From Lentimicrobiaceae bacterium (lineage in GTDB: Bacteria; Bacteroidota; Bacteroidia; Bacteroidales; WCHB1-69): 8,619 bases of DNA. The position numbers were made by a program, and so were the translations under genes. The notes beneath the pieces were generated by a model. That model did not search any database. It was not told where the DNA came from and saw only the letters and a program-made list of their open reading frames with translations. The DNA lies in assembly GCA_009787675.1 (NCBI GenBank), contig WQSU01000100.1:1-8619 (forward strand). Reading direction: 5' to 3'. Shown piece by piece: positions 1-4,640 of this stretch; positions within the stretch are counted from its first letter, which is position 1; the number at the start of each line of letters is the position of its first letter.

Positions 1-228
1 CCAAATCATTGTGGTAGCTCCTCCTTCAAAGGTTTGCACTTGTTTAAATTTATTGCCGAGTATGGAAACCACAGCAGTCATATCAGGAATACTTGAAGCC
101 AAGTTAGGGTCATCTGTTCCTGTAATAGAGGTTTTAAAATGAATTTCTCCTGCAAATTGTTTTTGCGCTTCTACAGAATAAGTCGCAAAGAATAAAATAG
201 ATAATAGTAATAATGTGATTTTTTTCAT
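1..228 (-). CDS. Secreted DUF4412-like protein, N-terminal part only (runs off the left edge)
   Basis: The minus-strand reading frame starts with ATG at 228..226 and stays open for 76 codons to the window edge, so the C-terminus is missing. The protein begins MKKITLLLLSILFFATYSVEA followed by QKQF: a two-lysine n-region, a hydrophobic core of about 14 residues and an A-x-A-like site (VEA), so a Sec signal peptide cleaved near residue 21 is likely. The mature part opens with GEIHFKTSITG, then a proline- and acid-containing stretch (about residues 41-53) and a strand with LGNKFKQVQTFEGG. This resembles the start of the DUF4412 group of small Bacteroidota periplasmic or outer-membrane-associated proteins, but only about 55 mature residues are visible, so the family call is tentative. 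It diverges from rfbA and has its own promoter-like element about 30 bp upstream. No function can be assigned. Confidence 0.8.
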   Translation of the reverse strand, partial: MKKITLLLLSILFFATYSVEAQKQFAGEIHFKTSITGTDDPNLASSIPDMTAVVSILGNKFKQVQTFEGGATTMIW

Positions 229-258
229 GTTAATAATTTTTAATAATGTACCAAGCCG

Positions 259-266
259 CAAAAATA
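259..266 (-). promoter_or_regulatory. Bacteroidota-type -7 promoter element (TATTTTTG) for the leftward secreted-protein gene
   Basis: Read on the minus strand, 266..259 is TATTTTTG, an exact match to the Bacteroidota -7 consensus TAnnTTTG. It lies 30 bp before the ATG at 228, so transcription starting around 252 would give a leader of roughly 24 nt. No clear -33 TTTG is present at the expected 19-21 bp spacing, where the sequence is a T-rich run followed by AATTC. The position and exact -7 match support it; the missing -33 lowers confidence. Confidence 0.5.
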
Positions 267-323
267 GTGTTTTTCCAATACTGAATTAAAAAAAAAATAT
301 TTTCGCCCATCATTTCAAAACCA

Positions 324-450
324 TAACTCTCAATTCTGAACCCTTAAACCTTATTTTACCCTTAACTCCTATTTTACCCTTAATTCCTAACTCCTAACTC
401 CTAACTCCTAATTCCTAATTCTTAATTCCTAATTCCTAATTCCTAATTCA
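324..450 (+). repeat. Heptanucleotide tandem repeat tract (TAAYTCC) ending at the rfbA start codon
   Basis: From 381 to 450 there are ten contiguous 7-nt units with no interruption. In order they are TAATTCC, TAACTCC three times, TAATTCC, TAATTCT, TAATTCC three times and TAATTCA. The next base is the A of the rfbA ATG at 451. The same 7-nt phase extends upstream in degenerate form: TAACTCT (324), CAATTCT (331), GAACCCT (338), TAAACCT (345). It then passes through two copies of an 11-mer, TATTTTACCCT (352..362 and 370..380), each followed by a heptamer, so 352..369 and 370..387 are 18-nt direct repeats differing at one base. The tract fills more than half of the 222-bp divergent region and forms the whole immediate leader of rfbA. 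It contains no Shine-Dalgarno sequence and no exact TAnnTTTG. Upstream, 229..323 holds the divergent promoter and a poly-A run (288..297) and nothing else I can identify. Confidence 0.95.
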
Positions 451-1311
451 ATGAAAGGCATCGTTTTAGCCGGAGGCGCCGGCACCCGTTTACATCCCAT
501 TACGTTAGCCATGAGCAAACAATTAATGCCCATTTACGACAAACCGATGATCTATTATCCGATTTCTACGCTGATGCAGGCGGGGATAAGAGAAATACTA
601 ATTATTTCAACACCAACTGACTTACCTCACTTTGAACATTTGTTAGGCGATGGTGCACGTTTGGGATGCTCCTTTTCTTACCAAGTGCAACATATTCCTA
701 ATGGTTTGGCGCAGGCGTTTGTGTTGGGCGCCGATTTTATAGGAAACGATAAAGCCTCTTTAATTTTGGGTGACAATATTTTTTATGGCGCCGACTTTGA
801 AGATAATTTGTCTTTAAATAATAATCCCGTGGGCGGAATTGTCTTCGCTTACCATGTCTCAGACCCTGAAAGATACGGTGTTGTAGAGTTCGACGAGAAA
901 ATGAATGCCATCAGTATTGAAGAAAAACCCAAAGTCCCGAAATCGAATTATGCAGTTCCCGGACTCTATTTCTATGATAATTCGGTAGTTGAAGTGGCAA
1001 GGAACATTAAGCCGAGCGCACGCGGAGAGTTTGAAATTACGGACGTTAACCGCTATTATTTAGAACATAATAAACTGAAAGTGTGTAAGATGAATAGAGG
1101 AACAGCGTGGTTGGATACAGGAACTTTCAAATCGCTGATTGATGCTACGCAATTTGTGCAGGTTGTTGAAGAACGACAGGGCTTAAAGGTGGGCTGTATT
1201 GAAGAAATTGCTTATCGCAAAGGTTTTATTTCGGAAGAACAATTGGAAGAAATTGCCCAGCCACTTTTGAAAAGTGGTTATGGTCAGTATCTTATGAATT
1301 TAATAAAATAA
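451..1311 (+). CDS. rfbA: Glucose-1-phosphate thymidylyltransferase (RmlA/RfbA)
   Basis: Catalyses dTTP + glucose-1-phosphate to dTDP-glucose + PPi in the cytoplasm, the first step of dTDP-L-rhamnose and related dTDP-sugar synthesis for surface glycans. The 286 residues match the usual family length. The nucleotide-binding signature LAGGAGTRLHPIT is at residues 6-18, followed by KQLMPIYDKPMIYYP (23-37). The base/sugar pocket QVQ...NGLAQAF is at 78-90, the metal-site strand LILGDNIFYG at 104-113 (D108), EEKPKVPKSNYAVPGLYFYD at 157-176, GEFEITDVN at 192-200 and GTAWLDTG at 217-224 (D222, second metal ligand). The start is fixed because an in-frame TAA lies seven codons upstream (430..432) and the catalytic motif begins at residue 6. 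No rmlB, rmlC, rmlD or glycosyltransferase gene is in the window, so it appears as an orphan. Its leader is entirely the heptamer tract, with no recognisable ribosome binding site or strong promoter. Confidence 0.97.
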   Translation: MKGIVLAGGAGTRLHPITLAMSKQLMPIYDKPMIYYPISTLMQAGIREILIISTPTDLPHFEHLLGDGARLGCSFSYQVQHIPNGLAQAFVLGADFIGNDKASLILGDNIFYGADFEDNLSLNNNPVGGIVFAYHVSDPERYGVVEFDEKMNAISIEEKPKVPKSNYAVPGLYFYDNSVVEVARNIKPSARGEFEITDVNRYYLEHNKLKVCKMNRGTAWLDTGTFKSLIDATQFVQVVEERQGLKVGCIEEIAYRKGFISEEQLEEIAQPLLKSGYGQYLMNLIK

Positions 1312-1333
1312 TTTACAAAAACAAAGAAATTTC

Positions 1334-1341
1334 TATCTTTG
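1334..1341 (+). promoter_or_regulatory. Bacteroidota-type -7 promoter element (TATCTTTG) for the phosphofructokinase gene
   Basis: TATCTTTG is an exact TAnnTTTG match in the 61-bp gap between rfbA and the phosphofructokinase gene, ending 31 bp before that ATG. A weak -33 candidate (TTTA, 1312..1315) sits 18 bp upstream, overlapping the rfbA stop. Its presence argues that the kinase gene has its own promoter and does not depend on readthrough from rfbA. Confidence 0.6.
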
Positions 1342-1347
1342 CCGACT

Positions 1348-1357
1348 GTTTGCAAAC
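1348..1357. promoter_or_regulatory. 10-bp perfect palindrome GTTTGCAAAC just after the -7 element (possible operator)
   Basis: GTTTGCAAAC is a perfect inverted repeat, beginning 7 bp after the end of the TATCTTTG element, so it would cover the expected transcription start of the phosphofructokinase gene. It does not extend beyond 10 bp, since the flanking pair T/C breaks the symmetry. A repressor site at this position is plausible, but a palindrome this short can arise by chance. Confidence 0.25.
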
Positions 1358-1372
1358 CACATTAATAATTCT

Positions 1373-2602
1373 ATGAAAAAAGAGAGACTTTTTGCAGGAA
1401 AAACATTAGCCATATTATCAGGTGGCGGCGATACCCCAGCCATTAATTCCAGTATTGAAGCCATTAGAAACCGAGCTTCCATGCTTGGGTTTAAAGTTTA
1501 CGGCATTCTTCGCGGCTGGAAAGGCTTGCTCGGCAATGGCGATGTGGTGGATTTAACCAACATTCCCTACAACGGAATTTACGGTGGAACAGGATTGCTC
1601 TCCAGCAGAACCAACCCTTTCCCGGGTAAAACAAACAAGGAAGACCGTTCCGATCAGATTTTACGCAATATTGAACGCTACAAAATTGATGTGCTTGTAA
1701 CGATTGGTGGCGACGATACCAACGGCGCTGCCAAAGAGATGTATAAAAGGTTTGGCATCCCTGTTATTGGTTTTCCTAAAACTATTGATAATGACTTGCG
1801 TACACGTACCATGCACCTGTATCAGGGCAAACAGCATGAGGTAGTGTTGTGCCCCGGATTTGCTTCGGGCGCTATGCAAATCAAAAAACTTGCGGCGAAG
1901 TTGCACACCACCAACGAGTCGCACCAACGTATTATGGTGTTGGAAGTTATGGGACGCGACGCCGGTTGGCTCACCGGCACTGCCATGTTTGGCGGCGCTC
2001 AAATGGCGCTGATTCCTGAAGTTGTGGTAACTAAAGAACGCAAAGATTTCTTCTTCGAAAAAGTAAAAGAAAACTACATGTCTAACCCGAAACGCAGTTT
2101 ATTAATAGCAGTTTCTGAAGGCGTGCGTTGGTATAATGATGACAAAGACGCCATTGAAATGGTATATGCCAGTTCCGATTTGGATGAATATGGACATCCG
2201 CGCTTTGGCGGAGTTAGCGGTGTAATTGCTTCCGAAATCAATAAAAAATTAGGCATTGAGGCGCGCGGACAAATCTCAGGCTATATCCCACGCTCCGGAA
2301 AATGTTATGAGTATGACAGAAGATTGACTTCCACTTTGGCAGATAAAGTGGTAGATTTGCTATTAAGAGGTGAATATGGAAAAATGCCGGTAATGCGCAA
2401 CATCGTGCCTTATTGTGAATTAGAAGAGTTTCACACGGATGCGATTGAAATGGGAAATGTTGGCAACTTCCCGCTGCCGGCGCCTTATTACAATCATAAT
2501 GAATTCCAATTTTCCGAACAATATGTTGATTTCCTGACAAATATAATTGGGGAACCTTATAGAATGGAGTTTAATCATCAATTTCCTGTAGTAATTCCGT
2601 AA
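1373..2602 (+). CDS. Phosphofructokinase, probably PPi-dependent (PfkA family)
   Basis: Phosphorylates fructose-6-phosphate to fructose-1,6-bisphosphate in glycolysis, in the cytoplasm. The 409-residue protein has the PFK core. It shows GGGDTPAIN at 17-25, GGTGLLSSR at 71-79 and GGDDTN at 112-117. PKTIDND at 135-141 supplies the catalytic Asp139 with Asp141, followed by EVMGRDAGW at 191-199, SEG at 248-250 and R298 with GYIPRSG at 303-309. Established for the family: ATP enzymes carry Gly at the second position of GGDG and Gly before TIDND, while PPi enzymes carry Asp and Lys. Here they are D115 and K136, so phosphate donor use is inferred to be PPi, giving a reversible step. Between TIDND and MGR there are about 12 more residues than in E. 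coli PfkA, replacing the usual TDxTxGFxTA segment with one containing CPGFASGAM. It has its own promoter-like element. The ATG at 1373 fits the normal N-terminus. It is longer than the ~320-residue bacterial ATP enzyme. Confidence 0.92.
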   Translation: MKKERLFAGKTLAILSGGGDTPAINSSIEAIRNRASMLGFKVYGILRGWKGLLGNGDVVDLTNIPYNGIYGGTGLLSSRTNPFPGKTNKEDRSDQILRNIERYKIDVLVTIGGDDTNGAAKEMYKRFGIPVIGFPKTIDNDLRTRTMHLYQGKQHEVVLCPGFASGAMQIKKLAAKLHTTNESHQRIMVLEVMGRDAGWLTGTAMFGGAQMALIPEVVVTKERKDFFFEKVKENYMSNPKRSLLIAVSEGVRWYNDDKDAIEMVYASSDLDEYGHPRFGGVSGVIASEINKKLGIEARGQISGYIPRSGKCYEYDRRLTSTLADKVVDLLLRGEYGKMPVMRNIVPYCELEEFHTDAIEMGNVGNFPLPAPYYNHNEFQFSEQYVDFLTNIIGEPYRMEFNHQFPVVIP

Positions 2603-2656
2603 AATAAATAAATATTATTGGCGTACATATTACGTCGCTCCATAATACATCAATAA

Positions 2657-3520
2657 ATGCAAGCCAATCAATTTCTACTTCCAACCTTTTTCAAACACTC
2701 CTTTCTGCTTTCTACTTTCTGCTTTCTGCTTTCTGCTGTTTGCTTTCTCCCTTCCGCCTCCGCCCAGCGCTTCATCGGCGGTGTTGCTGCGGGAATGAAC
2801 ATTACGCAAGTGGATGGTGATGAGGTTTTTGGTTACAAAAAAGTAGGCTTTAATGGAGGTCCTTATGTGAAATTAATGTTAGACAGAAAACAACGTTTTT
2901 CATTAACGATGGAACTTTTGTATAGTCAGAAAGGAGCAGTGAAAAAAAGTAACAGTAGTTATGTTGAATATATTGCTAAAGGGGACACTGCATTCATTGA
3001 TCCCTTATATCCTGATTATGACAAGCGGTTTTACTATAATCTTCGCACTGATTATCTGGAACTTCCCTTATTATTTCATTATGATGATCCCAGATCAAAA
3101 GTTAGTATTGGCATAGGGTTCTCATGGGCGCGTTTGGTATATATTAAAGAGATGCAATGGGATTATAGCATCATAAAAAGTGATTCAGGAGCAAGGCGAC
3201 TTAACACTTCGGTAAGTTCGGGAAGATATTATAAAAACGATTGGAGTGGAATTGTTGATGTAAAAATTCCTGTGTATAAAGGACTCAAGTTAAATTTCCG
3301 ATTCCAATACTCCATAGTTCCTTTTGGACAAGTTCGCAAATTTTATTCACGAAGTATCAATGCTACTGCACCTGTTGAACGTAAGCCTTTCCATAACACA
3401 TTGATATTTAGATTGATTTATTCATTTAATGAAAAATATACAGAAAATACAAAATATGATAGAGATGGAAACAGAGTAGGTCCCAAATGGGTACGGGACC
3501 CGGATGCCATGAAGTGGTAA
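2657..3520 (+). CDS. Outer-membrane beta-barrel protein (PorT-like) with a repeat-encoded signal peptide
   Basis: A 287-residue protein with a long signal peptide: K13-H14 in the n-region, a Phe/Leu/Ser/Cys-rich core at about 16-33, and cleavage predicted after SASA (residue 36) before QRF. The mature part starts RFIGGVAAGMNITQVDGD, followed by alternating amphipathic strands (for example FSLTMELLYSQKG, YLELPLLFHY, VSIGIGFSWARLVY, LKLNFRFQYSIVPFG, NTLIFRLIYSF). This is the pattern of Bacteroidota outer-membrane barrels of the PorT/OMP_b-brl_2 type; the role is unknown. About 27 charged residues follow the last strand and the protein ends in Trp, not the usual Phe. The start is forced: TAA immediately precedes the ATG in frame and no other ATG lies in the upstream gap. 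There is no Shine-Dalgarno sequence. TATTATTG (2613..2620) is a one-mismatch -7 candidate. The codons of the signal-peptide core are a 7-nt tandem repeat, so expression may be switchable by slippage. A lipoprotein gene follows after 52 bp. Confidence 0.85.
   Translation: MQANQFLLPTFFKHSFLLSTFCFLLSAVCFLPSASAQRFIGGVAAGMNITQVDGDEVFGYKKVGFNGGPYVKLMLDRKQRFSLTMELLYSQKGAVKKSNSSYVEYIAKGDTAFIDPLYPDYDKRFYYNLRTDYLELPLLFHYDDPRSKVSIGIGFSWARLVYIKEMQWDYSIIKSDSGARRLNTSVSSGRYYKNDWSGIVDVKIPVYKGLKLNFRFQYSIVPFGQVRKFYSRSINATAPVERKPFHNTLIFRLIYSFNEKYTENTKYDRDGNRVGPKWVRDPDAMKW
2701..2756 (+). repeat. Heptanucleotide tandem repeat (CTTTCTG) inside the signal-peptide codons
   Basis: Eight consecutive 7-nt units in one phase: CTTTCTG (2701), CTTTCTA (2708), CTTTCTG at 2715, 2722 and 2729, then diverging CTGTTTG (2736), CTTTCTC (2743) and CCTTCCG (2750). 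The unit has no stop codon in any forward frame, so the array stays open whatever the copy number. Three units (21 nt) encode seven residues, which is why the protein reads FLLSTFC then FLLSAVC. Adding or removing one unit shifts the downstream frame. In the two alternative frames the first stops are TGA at 2796..2798 and TGA at 2818..2820, just after the predicted cleavage site. Confidence 0.93.
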
Positions 3521-3572
3521 CATAAAATTATTATTAAAAACCTTATTTATTACCTTTTAAACCTTAGTAGCT

Positions 3573-4625
3573 ATGAAAAACAGTTTTTTAATTCTTTTTG
3601 TATGTTTAATGTGTTTCTTTAATGCCTGTAAACCAGATTTTAATTTGAATGCACCATATAAGGATGTTCCAATAGTTTATGGCATTTTGAATTATCAAGA
3701 CTCAATTCATTATGTAAAAATTTACAAAGGCTTTCAGCCTACACAAGGTTCAGCATATATTGATGCTCAGAATCCTGACAGTATCTATTATTATAATGAT
3801 ATCTATGTTGTTTTACAAGAATTTAAGGATTCTCTCTCTACAACTCCTCTTCGTGATATTCCTCTTGAAATTACGCACGATTTTCCCAGAGATTCAGGAT
3901 TTTTTTATTATGGTAAAGAAAAAATCATATATGTAGCAAAAGCAACTTTAAATAAAAAGATGATTTATAATATTAAGATCACTAACAAAGTTAACGGAAA
4001 AATAATTGAAGGAAGAACTTCGTTGGTAGGTGATTTTAAAATAATATCTTCAATTCCATTTGAATTGACCAAAAAAAATGTATCTTTTACATTTACTCAT
4101 GCCTTGAATGCTAAAGATTATGAGTTGTTTTTTAATTTCATTTACTTTGAAGTTGATGCTAAAACCCAGGAAGTAGTAAAAATTGGTAAAATTGTTAAAA
4201 ACCTTTGTCCTAAAATAGGGAATACTGGTATTAAGGAAAGCTATAATGGGGAGCTCTATAAAGAGTTTCCATCAACATTGTATGATGATATTGCAGAGCA
4301 GCTTAAACCAAATTCGAATGTTATTCGCTATGTGGGCATGCCTACCTCAGGAGGTAGTTGTATTGAGGTGCAAGGCTGGGCAGCAGGCGAAAGCATGATA
4401 GATTTTTTACGATCAAACCAACCTACCTCCAGTTTTGTCCAAATTAATAATACATACACAAATCTCACTTCTTCTGAAGGAACAGTTTTCGGCTTTATTT
4501 CTTCACGAAATCAAAGTATAGGATCGCACCTATTTGAAATTTCACCACGTTCTGAAGATTCATTGTACTTTGGATCAAAAACTCATCATTTAGGGTTTCG
4601 CCCTTGGATAGAATATAAACCTTAA
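3573..4625 (+). CDS. Bacteroidota lipoprotein of unknown function
   Basis: A 350-residue protein with a clear lipoprotein signal: MKNSFLILFVCLMCFFNAC, lipobox FNAC with acylated Cys19. The residues after the Cys (KPDFN) show no Asp/Glu-rich surface-export signal, so which face of which membrane it sits on is open. The mature part begins with a beta-rich stretch, KDVPIVYGILNYQDSIHYVKIYK (about 31-53), then YYYNDIYVVLQEF and further alternating strands. I do not recognise a named domain; the start resembles hypothetical lipoproteins that are common in Bacteroidota. It is visibly more A/T-rich than gltX downstream and uses simple AAA/TTT/ATT codons. It lies 52 bp after the barrel gene and 15 bp before gltX, so cotranscription with one or both is likely. 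TACCTTTT (3551..3558) is a one-mismatch -7 candidate only 15 bp before the ATG, probably too close to be real. An envelope role paired with the barrel protein is inference from adjacency. Confidence 0.85.
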   Translation: MKNSFLILFVCLMCFFNACKPDFNLNAPYKDVPIVYGILNYQDSIHYVKIYKGFQPTQGSAYIDAQNPDSIYYYNDIYVVLQEFKDSLSTTPLRDIPLEITHDFPRDSGFFYYGKEKIIYVAKATLNKKMIYNIKITNKVNGKIIEGRTSLVGDFKIISSIPFELTKKNVSFTFTHALNAKDYELFFNFIYFEVDAKTQEVVKIGKIVKNLCPKIGNTGIKESYNGELYKEFPSTLYDDIAEQLKPNSNVIRYVGMPTSGGSCIEVQGWAAGESMIDFLRSNQPTSSFVQINNTYTNLTSSEGTVFGFISSRNQSIGSHLFEISPRSEDSLYFGSKTHHLGFRPWIEYKP

Positions 4626-4640
4626 ACTCTATATAAAAAA

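Noticed and set aside
298..305. TATTTTCG as a -7 element for rfbA
   Set aside because: One mismatch to TAnnTTTG and no -33 element; it lies about 145 bp upstream of the start codon, so support is too weak to annotate.
324..450. CRISPR array or minisatellite with spacers
   Set aside because: Units are 7 nt and contiguous with no unique spacers; only the 11-mer interruptions occur, and those are themselves repeated.
1261..1277. Intrinsic terminator at the end of rfbA
   Set aside because: The inverted repeat is within the coding sequence, its loop is one base, and no run of T follows it.
1661..2002. Minus-strand open frame of 113 codons inside the phosphofructokinase gene
   Set aside because: It lies wholly opposite a well-conserved enzyme gene and its translation has no recognisable motif; it is a shadow of the sense codons.
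2074..2540. Two further minus-strand open frames (2074..2256, 2238..2540) opposite the phosphofructokinase gene
   Set aside because: Antisense to conserved coding sequence, overlapping each other, with no family resemblance.
2613..2620. TATTATTG as a promoter -7 element for the barrel gene
   Set aside because: It has one mismatch at a T that is normally conserved and no -33 element at proper spacing, so it is mentioned only as a weak candidate in the gene entry.
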